NCBI GenBank assembly: GCA_027365715.1
Contig: DAHXLZ010000301.1
Coordinates: 1 to 6,217 of the forward strand
DNA: 6,217 nt
Source of the DNA: Methanomassiliicoccales archaeon
GTDB lineage: Archaea > Thermoplasmatota > Thermoplasmata > Sysuiplasmatales > Sysuiplasmataceae
Direction of reading: 5' to 3'
Part shown: positions 1 to 5,573 of the stretch, piece by piece
How positions within the stretch are numbered: position 1 is the stretch's first letter
Layout of the letters: every line of letters begins with the position of its first letter
Program-made: the position numbers and the translations under genes
The notes under the pieces: model-generated
The model's database searches: none
Seen by the model: only the letters and a program-made list of their open reading frames with translations
Told to the model about the DNA's origin: nothing

Positions 1-2
1 AG

Positions 3-227
3 ACGAGACAGAGCGTCCTGTCCACGATTACGTCGAGCGTCGTCATTGTCCTGCAGACCCGCTCCCTGTTCAGCACGCAGTGTGATCGGGTGAAGAACGT
101 TATAGCAGCATCGATGAAATGGTCGTGTGCACCGGAAATAGTAGAAAATCGGATAATTCCATACGATCCGGGTACAGTCTTTACGATCGCCTTCGGAGAT
201 ACTGGAGTCGTGCGAAAGACTTATTAG
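3..227 (+). CDS. Possible 3' end of an unrecognised upstream gene (5' truncated by window edge)
   Basis: The frame beginning at base 3 is open for 74 codons and ends at TAG 225-227. The visible C-terminal part has a hydrophobic stretch (SSVVIVLQT, about residues 11-19) and ends in a segment containing YDPGTVFTIAFGDTG. I do not recognise a family. In favour of a real gene are its orientation, the same as the his genes, and the absence of stops up to the window edge. Against it, the opposite strand is also open over almost the same bases, so openness alone is weak evidence, and third-position GC is very high in the first third compared with the his genes. If real, it ends about 140 nt before the likely hisG start, so it could be either a separate unit or the preceding gene of the same transcript. 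Confidence 0.33.
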   Translation, partial: TRQSVLSTITSSVVIVLQTRSLFSTQCDRVKNVIAASMKWSCAPEIVENRIIPYDPGTVFTIAFGDTGVVRKTY

Positions 228-254
228 GTGGTCGATTATGGGCTGAAGAAGCAA

Positions 255-260
255 GAGGAA
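255..260 (+). promoter_or_regulatory. Shine-Dalgarno of leader minicistron
   Basis: GAGGAA sits six bases before ATG 267-269, which is a normal SD spacing. It is the main reason for taking the 13-codon minicistron seriously. Confidence 0.4.
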
Positions 261-266
261 ATTTAC

Positions 267-308
267 ATGGCAAAAATCTCCGTGTATGGTTTACTTCACC
301 CTGAATAA
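267..308 (+). CDS. Putative 13-codon leader minicistron
   Basis: ATG 267 to TAA 306-308 encodes MAKISVYGLLHPE. The start has a correctly spaced SD (GAGGAA). The stop lies 5 nt before the ATG at 314, in the hisG frame, and inside the right arm of the stem-loop at 288-311, so a ribosome finishing this peptide would melt that stem. The peptide has one His codon (CAC 297-299) and is not His-rich, so it does not resemble the classic enterobacterial his attenuator peptide. The first residues look like the start of Rossmann-fold dehydrogenases, but 13 residues cannot support homology. It could be a regulatory upstream ORF, a decayed gene start, or chance. Confidence 0.25.
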   Translation: MAKISVYGLLHPE

Positions 309-311
309 ACC
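288..311 (+). repeat. Stem-loop (imperfect inverted repeat) in the his leader
   Basis: The left arm GGTTTA-C-TTCA (288-298) pairs with the right arm TGAATAAACC (302-311). This gives ten Watson-Crick pairs with one bulged C (294) and a CCC loop (299-301). It ends just before ATG 314 and contains the minicistron stop. A T-rich patch follows at 322-329, about ten bases after the stem, so a terminator or attenuator is conceivable. As DNA, the interrupted palindrome could instead be a repressor operator. The structure is seen directly; the function is inference. Confidence 0.5.
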
Positions 312-354
312 GAATGCAGTATTGTTTTCTGAACGCGTGCGCAATTTTAATTCC

Positions 355-361
355 GGAGGTG
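355..361 (+). promoter_or_regulatory. Strong Shine-Dalgarno deciding the hisG start
   Basis: GGAGGTG is a long match to the 3' end of 16S rRNA. It lies six bases before an in-frame CTG at 368. It is 39 bases downstream of the first in-frame ATG (314), which has no SD of its own, so it points to the CTG as the true start of hisG. Confidence 0.65.
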
Positions 362-367
362 TATCCA

Positions 368-1246
368 CTGCTTGGTGATTACCGGCTCCGGATTGCTATT
401 CCCGGCAGGGGAAGGCTGAGAGAGGGTACGGAAAAACTCCTTTCCATGGCAGGAATTGATCTTCCGCCACCAGGCGACAGAATGCTCGTTATCGGAGATG
501 AGCGGTCGGGCTACCAGCTGCAATCTGTCCGGGCGAAGGATATAATCGGCCTTGTCAGATCCGGTTCTGCAGATGTTGGTATAACTGGCAGAGATCTCGT
601 GATGGAATACGGTGACGAAACCGTGAGTGAGCTTATGCAACTTGATTTTGGAAAATGCTCTCTCTGCATCGCTGTACCGGAAAACTCTCCCGCAACGAAC
701 GCATCTCAGCTTGCCGACGGCACACGGGTTGCGACAATGTTCCCCAACATTACGGAACGATTTTTTGAAAGCATCGGAAAGAGGGTGCAGCTGGTAACTG
801 TCTCAGGCACCACTGAAGCAGCTCCGATGATCGGCATCGCAGATGCAATATCAGACATAGTGGACACTGGAACAACACTTCGCAATAATGGTCTTCGGTC
901 GCTGTGCGCGGTGGCTGAATCCACTGCTGTCATAATAACCGGAACGAAGGCAATTGAAACGAGGATGGAGGAAATCGACGAATTCCTCTGCCTGATCAGA
1001 AGTGTTCAGGATGCCAAATCGAAGAGATACCTGATGGTAAATGTGCCCTCAGGTTCCGAGAGCGATGTCCGCAGACTTCTGAAGGGAATTGAAGGGCCGA
1101 CATCCATGCGTATATCAGGAAGGGATGACTTCTTCGCGCTGCATGCCGTCGTCGATTCTGGTGAAATAAACAGACTCATACCGGGTCTGAAGGCGATGGG
1201 GTGCACCGGGATACTCGTTTCCAGGATAGAGAGGCTGGTTCCATGA
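368..1246 (+). CDS. hisG: ATP phosphoribosyltransferase, long form (HisG)
   Basis: Catalyses the first, committed step of histidine synthesis in the cytoplasm: PRPP + ATP to phosphoribosyl-ATP. Numbering is from CTG 368 (292 aa). The N-terminus reads RLRIAIPGRGRL (residues 6-17) and aligns without gaps with the RLRIA...GRL start of E. coli HisG, supporting this start. A SADVGITGRDLV segment follows. The family signature has E150, then SDIVDTGTTL with the PRPP-binding loop D166-L171. Residues from about 212 to the end (KRYLMVNVPS, FFALHAVVD, MGCTGILVSRIERL) form the ACT-like regulatory domain of long-form HisG, so no HisZ partner is expected and histidine feedback inhibition is likely. The alternative start ATG 314 would give 310 aa with an 18-residue extension and no SD. 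The stop overlaps the hisD start (ATGA, 1243-1246). Confidence 0.95.
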   Translation: MLGDYRLRIAIPGRGRLREGTEKLLSMAGIDLPPPGDRMLVIGDERSGYQLQSVRAKDIIGLVRSGSADVGITGRDLVMEYGDETVSELMQLDFGKCSLCIAVPENSPATNASQLADGTRVATMFPNITERFFESIGKRVQLVTVSGTTEAAPMIGIADAISDIVDTGTTLRNNGLRSLCAVAESTAVIITGTKAIETRMEEIDEFLCLIRSVQDAKSKRYLMVNVPSGSESDVRRLLKGIEGPTSMRISGRDDFFALHAVVDSGEINRLIPGLKAMGCTGILVSRIERLVP

Positions 1247-2565
1247 GCGGCAACCGCCTGGAGTGCAGAAGCGCGGAGGAATGCGTCGCCGCTGCGTCAC
1301 AATTGAGGGAAGCGCAGCGACCGGGAGCAGACATCGATGCAATCATTGAGCGCATTTTTGAAAGAGTCAGGAACGAAGGAGATCGCTCCCTGTTCGACCT
1401 CACTGAAGAGTTTGACGGCGTGAAGCTGAAAAAGCTGAGGCTTGATACCGAAGAGATGAAGGCTCTGGCCTCGGACGTTGATGGCGAGGTGCTCGAAGCG
1501 CTGAAGATGGCATCGTCGAATATCAGGCAATTTCACTTGGGCGGACATCCTGCAGGGGTTGTACTGCAATTTGACGGTTCGCGGATAGAAAGGAAATACG
1601 TGCCTCTAGGGCGTGTCGGCATTTACGTGCCAGGGGGAAAATATGCATATTCATCGACTGTGCTCATGGCGGCGATTCCAGCCAGGATCGCAGGCGTCAC
1701 AGACATGGTGCTGTTTACGCCACCTGATAAGGACGGAAAGCGGTTGCGCTATGTTGCCGCAGCCTGTCTGCTGTCCGGTATCAGCAGCATAGTTACCGTG
1801 GGTGGAGCGCAGGCCATTGCTGCTATGGCGTACGGCACAGAAAGTATACGTAAAGTGGACATGATAGTTGGTCCAGGAAACTCATATGTTGCAAAAGCCA
1901 AAGCTGCCGTGTCCTCTTTGGGACTGACGGGCATTGATTCCATTGCGGGACCCACTGAGATACTTGCTCTTGCCGACAGATCAGCCGGCGGTGATGAGGA
2001 TGTTGTGGCATACGAACTTCTTGCTCAGATGGAACACGGTTCAGGCGCATCTGCGGTTCTGTGCAGCGACAGCGCAGAGCTGATAGATGGCGTCATTGGA
2101 CGAATGCATGATATTGTGGATTTAGCCCGAAGATCTGTTTTGACCGGCTGTCTTCAAAATTTCACCTCTGTGCTCGTCTCATCTCCTGAACTGATGGAGG
2201 CGTTTGCGGAGGAATACGCGCCGGAGCATCTCTTTGCTGTCGGTGATGAGGCAGAAAGGATTGCAGAGGGAGTCAGAAATTCCGGATCTGTCTTCATAGG
2301 CAGGTGCTCTTCTGTTGCGTTCGGTGATTACATTTCTGGAACAAATCATATATTGCCGACTATGGGAACTGCGCGCTTCTCCTCGCCTCTTCAGGTCACG
2401 AATTTCATGAAGGTCGTGGAGCGGCAGAGGCTGAGCAGAATCACCGCTGAGAAGCTCTCTGCGCCCGGTTCAAAACTTGCGGAATCGGAGGGATTGTTCA
2501 AACACGCCGCATGCATGAAGTTGAGAGGCAGAATGCCCGGCACAGAAGTGGGGAGTGATGAATAG
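1243..2565 (+). CDS. hisD: Histidinol dehydrogenase (HisD)
   Basis: Zinc- and NAD-dependent enzyme that oxidises L-histidinol to L-histidine in two steps (the last two of the pathway). It is 440 aa, close to the usual 430-440. The start ATG 1243 overlaps the hisG stop and has GAGAGG eight bases upstream; an earlier in-frame ATG at 1201 lies inside hisG and is unlikely. Visible motifs: GIYVPGGKYAYSS, VGGAQAIAAMAYGTE and VGPGNSYVAKAK. Zinc ligands are Q262 and H265 (QMEH), D362 (GDY) and H421. The catalytic pair is E328-H329 (YAPEHL), and substrate-binding E416 lies in AESEGL. These match Q259, H262, D360, H419, E326-H327 and E414 of the E. coli enzyme. Two small oddities are SSVAFGDY where SPExxGDY is usual, and GPTE where GPSE is common. 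All catalytic residues are present, so it should be active. Confidence 0.97.
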   Translation: MSGNRLECRSAEECVAAASQLREAQRPGADIDAIIERIFERVRNEGDRSLFDLTEEFDGVKLKKLRLDTEEMKALASDVDGEVLEALKMASSNIRQFHLGGHPAGVVLQFDGSRIERKYVPLGRVGIYVPGGKYAYSSTVLMAAIPARIAGVTDMVLFTPPDKDGKRLRYVAAACLLSGISSIVTVGGAQAIAAMAYGTESIRKVDMIVGPGNSYVAKAKAAVSSLGLTGIDSIAGPTEILALADRSAGGDEDVVAYELLAQMEHGSGASAVLCSDSAELIDGVIGRMHDIVDLARRSVLTGCLQNFTSVLVSSPELMEAFAEEYAPEHLFAVGDEAERIAEGVRNSGSVFIGRCSSVAFGDYISGTNHILPTMGTARFSSPLQVTNFMKVVERQRLSRITAEKLSAPGSKLAESEGLFKHAACMKLRGRMPGTEVGSDE

Positions 2566-3647
2566 TGGGTGATTCAGCGAGGCCGGAATCGTTTGCCAGA
2601 TCGGAAGTCTTATCAGCTGATGAATACCTATACTACTATCCTCGTGGAAACGCTACTGTCAAGATGAACGACAACACGAGTCCGTACGGGCCATCATCCC
2701 GTGTCAGAAAGCTTCTTGAGGGAAGGGCATCGTCGATTATTGGCGGACTGCAGGAATGCACCTATTACCCGGATCAGACTGCGGAAAAGCTGAGGGTGAA
2801 GATTGCTTCGCTTAACAGCATGATGCCTGGGCAGGTCATGGTCGGGTGTGGTGCTGACGAGATACTCGATCTCCTGGCAAGGGTATTCATAAATCATGGG
2901 GACAGAGCCATTGTGCCTGTACCTGCCTACTGGATGTATAACCGTTTCGCGACGCTCAATGGCGCACGGGTCTCCACTCCGTTTATCGGCAAACCTCCTT
3001 CGCTGAAATGTTTTGATCCTGGCGTTGGCAAACTGCTCTTCATTTCCAGTCCCAACAATCCTGCCGGAAACATGTTCAGCACACAGAGCATTGCAACACT
3101 CGCATCGACATTCAATGGGATCGTTGTCGTTGACGAAGCGTACGCAGAGTATGCGGGCACATCGGTTGCGCCACTTGTAAATGAATTCAGCAATCTGGTA
3201 ATTGTAAGGACTTTCTCAAAGATTTATGGACTGCCTAATTTCAGGATCGGATATTCGATCTCATGTGCAGCCACAGCATCACTTATGAGGAAGATCAAGA
3301 ATCCTTTCAATGTAACGTCGGTGTCGCAGATCGTAGCGCTTGAAGCATTGTCAGATCAGAACTTTGTCGGGGATATCAGGGAAAGAAATGCCGTCGAACG
3401 TGAATATGTCAGAAAGGGAATGGAAACACTTGGGCTGACGGTATATCCATCCTCGGCAAATTTCCTGCTCTCTGAATTCGGCAGCAGCCGTGAAACTGTA
3501 CACAGTGAACTTCAGATAAGAGGAATATTCACGAGGAAGATAGAACAGCCGGGATATAACGGCTGTCTGCGCATAACTGTCAGGAGCAGGAAGGAGAACG
3601 AGCTCTTCCTTACATGCCTGAATGAAATCATGGGTGGAAACTCATGA
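2565..3647 (+). CDS. hisC: Histidinol-phosphate aminotransferase (HisC)
   Basis: PLP-dependent class I/II (fold type I) aminotransferase that converts imidazole-acetol phosphate and glutamate to histidinol phosphate and 2-oxoglutarate. It is 360 aa. The GTG start at 2565 shares its G with the hisD stop TAG, with GGAG nine bases upstream. Visible landmarks: NDNTSPYGPS near residues 34-43, YYPDQT, GCGADEILDLLAR, the PAYWMY aromatic segment that stacks on PLP, SPNNPAG with N165, VVDEAYAEY with D190 and Y193, the Schiff-base lysine K219 in TFSKIYGL, the phosphate-binding R227 in FRIGY, and the carboxylate-binding R336 in CLRITVRSRKEN. The position inside the operon favours histidine synthesis. 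Enzymes of this group can also transaminate aromatic amino acids, which sequence alone cannot exclude. The stop overlaps the hisH start. Confidence 0.95.
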   Translation: MGDSARPESFARSEVLSADEYLYYYPRGNATVKMNDNTSPYGPSSRVRKLLEGRASSIIGGLQECTYYPDQTAEKLRVKIASLNSMMPGQVMVGCGADEILDLLARVFINHGDRAIVPVPAYWMYNRFATLNGARVSTPFIGKPPSLKCFDPGVGKLLFISSPNNPAGNMFSTQSIATLASTFNGIVVVDEAYAEYAGTSVAPLVNEFSNLVIVRTFSKIYGLPNFRIGYSISCAATASLMRKIKNPFNVTSVSQIVALEALSDQNFVGDIRERNAVEREYVRKGMETLGLTVYPSSANFLLSEFGSSRETVHSELQIRGIFTRKIEQPGYNGCLRITVRSRKENELFLTCLNEIMGGNS

Positions 3648-4270
3648 GAATTTCCATAGCTAGTTACGGCGTCGGAAACATGCACAGCATAACAAAAGCT
3701 GTTGAACGGACTGGCGTCGCCGCCGTCATAGCAAAAACACCCGCGGAGCTTTTTCCTGCCGACGGCATCATCCTTCCGGGTGTGGGCTCCTTTTCTGCAG
3801 GAAGCAGATGGTTTGCAGGGCAGAGGGAGGAGGCGGCAAGACTGATGAGGGAAACGCCGGTTCTTGGCATATGCCTTGGGTGCCAGCTCCTTCTGGAAGA
3901 CAGCGAAGAGGGCAGCGGCAGGGGACTCGGACTCATTCCGGGAAATGTTAAGAGATTGCACACAAACAAGGTGCCGAACATGGGGTGGGAGAGGGTATCA
4001 CGCACTGCAGACAGCATCCTGTTCAATGGGATTCCGGAGGACGAGCCGTTTTATTTCGTGCATTCATACATACCGGTACCGTCCGATATTGGGGATAAAG
4101 CTGCAACCACCACCATGAAAGATGGTGACGGAAGTGTGACATTTACAAGCGCAATAGCGCGCGGAAACATCTTCGGTGTGCAGTTCCATCCTGAAAAAAG
4201 CTCCACTCAGGGATTGAGACTGATAAGCAACTTCGTTGACCACTCGAGGAGGATATGCAGATGCAGATAA
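3644..4270 (+). CDS. hisH: Imidazole glycerol phosphate synthase, glutaminase subunit (HisH)
   Basis: Class I glutamine amidotransferase that hydrolyses glutamine and passes ammonia through a channel to HisF. It is 208 aa and starts at ATG 3644 in an ATGA overlap with hisC, with only a weak upstream SD (GGTGG), which suggests coupled translation. The triad is complete: nucleophile C77 in GICLGCQ, then H182 and E184 in QFHPEKS. The oxyanion-strand motif PGVG is at 45-48, and K185 is available for the salt bridge to HisF. Oddities: GICLGCQ has a second Cys where Met is usual, and PNMGWE (111-116) replaces the common PHMGWN near the subunit interface. The C-terminal tail RRICRCR is encoded by the sequence that also serves as the hisA SD, and the gene runs 10 nt past the hisA start. 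Its partner hisF is three genes downstream. Confidence 0.95.
   Translation: MRISIASYGVGNMHSITKAVERTGVAAVIAKTPAELFPADGIILPGVGSFSAGSRWFAGQREEAARLMRETPVLGICLGCQLLLEDSEEGSGRGLGLIPGNVKRLHTNKVPNMGWERVSRTADSILFNGIPEDEPFYFVHSYIPVPSDIGDKAATTTMKDGDGSVTFTSAIARGNIFGVQFHPEKSSTQGLRLISNFVDHSRRICRCR
4246..4252 (+). promoter_or_regulatory. Shine-Dalgarno deciding the hisA start
   Basis: GAGGAGG lies inside the end of hisH. It is only two bases before ATG 4255 but eight bases before the in-frame ATG 4261. Spacing therefore selects 4261, which also gives the family-typical MQIIPSIDL start. Confidence 0.75.
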
Positions 4271-5004
4271 TCCCTTCCATAGATCTGCGCAGGGGTAAAG
4301 TTGTGAAACTGGTCGGTGGTGTCCCAGACTCGGAGGTTTTCCAGAGTTCATCGCCCGTTAGTTTGCTGGAGCACTGGGAATCACAGGGTGCACGCCGAAT
4401 CCATGTTGTGGACCTTGACAGCGCATTCGGTGAGCCTTCCTCTGAAAACTGGGATGCGCTGGAAGTGCTCCTCTCCTCCGCAACAGCCAAAATTCAGGTG
4501 GGTGGCGGGATAAGGAACAGCGAGGCTGTCGTAAAATATCTGGATATGGGAGCGGACGCCGTCATTGTTTCAACCATTATATTCAAAGACAGAGGGATCT
4601 TCGAACAGCTTACGGCATCGTTTCCTGACAAAGTGGCAGCATCAATAGACTATGAACGTGACAGGGTGAAGGTTTCCGGATGGAGGGAAGAAGGTTCTTC
4701 AGTACCGGAGAAGGTAGCGGCGGAATGTGATGCCCTTCCCCTGCACTCGATCATAATCACCGATATTTCCAGGGAGGGCAGGTTAAAAGGTGTGGACAGC
4801 CCGAGAATACGGGCGGTACGCAAAACCGTGCGTCACCCGCTGAGCGTAGCGGGTGGAATTTCCAGTGCCGACGACATCGCTTCGTTGATGGAGTGCGGTG
4901 TTGACGGGGCGATTCTGGGCAGGATGCTCTACGACAAGCGTGCATCTCTCTCAGAGCTGATTAAAGAATTTGCAAAAACTGGAAGCAGATATGAATGGAG
5001 CTGA
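4261..5004 (+). CDS. hisA: ProFAR isomerase (HisA)
   Basis: Phosphoribosylformimino-AICAR-phosphate isomerase, an Amadori-type isomerase of the (beta/alpha)8-barrel fold that makes PRFAR, the substrate of HisF-HisH. It is 247 aa from ATG 4261; the earlier ATG 4255 would add two residues but sits too close to the SD. Visible landmarks: catalytic D8 in IPSIDL, KVVKLVGG (archaeal-looking), VVDLDSAFGE, the phosphate-binding IQVGGGIRN, D130 in ASIDYE (the second catalytic Asp position), SGW, IITDISREG with T167-D168, and the second phosphate-binding half SVAGGI...GAILGRMLY. REG replaces the usual RDG. The internal two-half symmetry, with GG motifs in both halves, is evident. The gene overlaps hisH by 10 nt and ends directly before the TTG codons of hisB. 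Confidence 0.96.
   Translation: MQIIPSIDLRRGKVVKLVGGVPDSEVFQSSSPVSLLEHWESQGARRIHVVDLDSAFGEPSSENWDALEVLLSSATAKIQVGGGIRNSEAVVKYLDMGADAVIVSTIIFKDRGIFEQLTASFPDKVAASIDYERDRVKVSGWREEGSSVPEKVAAECDALPLHSIIITDISREGRLKGVDSPRIRAVRKTVRHPLSVAGGISSADDIASLMECGVDGAILGRMLYDKRASLSELIKEFAKTGSRYEWS
4997..5000 (+). promoter_or_regulatory. Shine-Dalgarno of hisB, upstream of three tandem TTG codons
   Basis: GGAG is followed by TTG at 5005, 5008 and 5011, with spacings of 4, 7 and 10 bases. Spacing alone slightly favours 5008. The choice changes the protein by only one or two residues. Confidence 0.5.
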
Positions 5005-5568
5005 TTGTTGTTGAAACAGAGAATACACAGGGTAAGAAGGGAAACAAAAGAAACGCAGATTGCGCTTTCGCTGAACGCGGACGGCGCAGGAAAATGTAAT
5101 TTCGAATCGGACGGTCTGCAGATGGTGGCACACATGATGAACACGCTGTCTCGCTACTCCTCTTTTGATATTGTGGTCAAGGCTAGGGGGGATATGGAGC
5201 ATCACACAAGCGAGGATGTGGCGATAAGCCTGGGAATTGCACTGAAACAGTGCATCGGCGACTGGCCGGTGAAGAGGATAGGATTCGCAACGGTGCCGAT
5301 GGATGATGCGCTGGTCCAGGTTGCCGTGGACCTTTCGGGGAGAAGCCACTTCTCAACGGATGAGTTAGCCGAACCGTTCGAGCATTTTCTGTCCAGTTTT
5401 GCGGCGAATGCGGCGATAAATCTTCACGTTGTAGTGATGAGGGGAAAGGATGCTCATCATGTTGTGGAGGCGTCTTTCAAGGCACTGGGTATAGCACTCA
5501 GGCAGGCGATGGAAAGGGGGACCGAGGAAGTTTCAGCCAAAGGGCCGGTGTCCCTGGAGGTGAGTTGA
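5005..5568 (+). CDS. hisB: Imidazoleglycerol-phosphate dehydratase, compact divergent form (HisB)
   Basis: Manganese-dependent dehydratase converting IGP to imidazole-acetol phosphate. It is 187 aa and monofunctional, with no fused histidinol-phosphatase domain. It starts at one of three tandem TTGs (5005, 5008 or 5011). Retained motifs: RETKET (12-17), H43-M, the metal motif HHTSED (H66, H67, E70), PMDDAL (98-103), VDLSGR (108-113), LHV with H141, and the second metal motif HHVVEASFKALGIAL (H151, H152, E155). Differences from the family pattern: the FLDHM motif reads MVAHM (Asp lost, A42), the RHG His is Y51, about three residues are missing before HHT (GDMEHHT instead of GDLxIDxHHT), roughly a dozen are missing after DLSGR, and STKG reads SAKG. 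All metal-ligand histidines and glutamates remain, so activity is likely. The operon position supports the role. Confidence 0.9.
   Translation: MLLKQRIHRVRRETKETQIALSLNADGAGKCNFESDGLQMVAHMMNTLSRYSSFDIVVKARGDMEHHTSEDVAISLGIALKQCIGDWPVKRIGFATVPMDDALVQVAVDLSGRSHFSTDELAEPFEHFLSSFAANAAINLHVVVMRGKDAHHVVEASFKALGIALRQAMERGTEEVSAKGPVSLEVS
5556..5563 (+). promoter_or_regulatory. Extended Shine-Dalgarno of hisF inside the hisB 3' end
   Basis: GGAGGTGA is an eight-base match to the anti-SD and is contained in the last codons of hisB. Ten bases separate it from ATG 5574. An in-frame TTG at 5565 begins one base after it, which is too close for a usual start. Confidence 0.65.
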
Positions 5569-5573
5569 ACAGA

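Larger units (their letters stand above)
228..367 (+). promoter_or_regulatory. Apparent leader / 5' region of the his operon
   Basis: About 140 bases lie between the stop of the possible upstream frame and the favoured hisG start. The stretch is more AT-rich than the genes around it and contains, in order, an SD plus 13-codon minicistron, a stem-loop, a T-rich patch (TTGTTTTC, 322-329), an AT-rich patch (CAATTTTAATT, 342-352) and the hisG SD. I could not identify a convincing TATA/BRE pair; the AT-rich patches are possible but unremarkable. Whether transcription starts here or upstream of base 1 cannot be read from the sequence. Confidence 0.4.

Noticed and set aside
2..220. Opposite-strand open frame upstream of hisG
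   Set aside because: It has no start codon near its 5' end. A gene would have to begin at about base 81 (GTG) or base 50 (ATG), with poor SD placement, leaving too little sequence to support it. Kept only as an alternative in the findings.
119..304. 61-codon ATG frame over the leader region
   Set aside because: It has no SD, its composition (many Arg, Ser and Trp) is unlike a typical protein, it overlaps the better-supported possible 3' gene end and the minicistron, and it stops before hisG. Treated as a chance frame.
267..308. Classic His-rich attenuator leader peptide
   Set aside because: The minicistron has only one His codon and no run of His codons, so it does not fit the enterobacterial his attenuation model.
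1201..1242. Upstream in-frame ATG for hisD at 1201
   Set aside because: It lies within the hisG coding end. ATG 1243 has a properly spaced SD (GAGAGG, 1229-1234) and the usual stop/start overlap, and gives the normal family length.
3512..3961. 149-codon opposite-strand frame across the hisC/hisH joint
   Set aside because: It lies entirely antisense to two well-supported genes with intact catalytic motifs and shows no recognisable domain. It is a shadow frame.
4834..4855. Perfect 8-bp inverted repeat with 6-base loop (CACCCGCT / AGCGGGTG) inside hisA
   Set aside because: It lies in conserved coding sequence (HPLSVAGG) with no following T-tract. A repeat of this size is expected about once by chance in a window this long, so no terminator is called.
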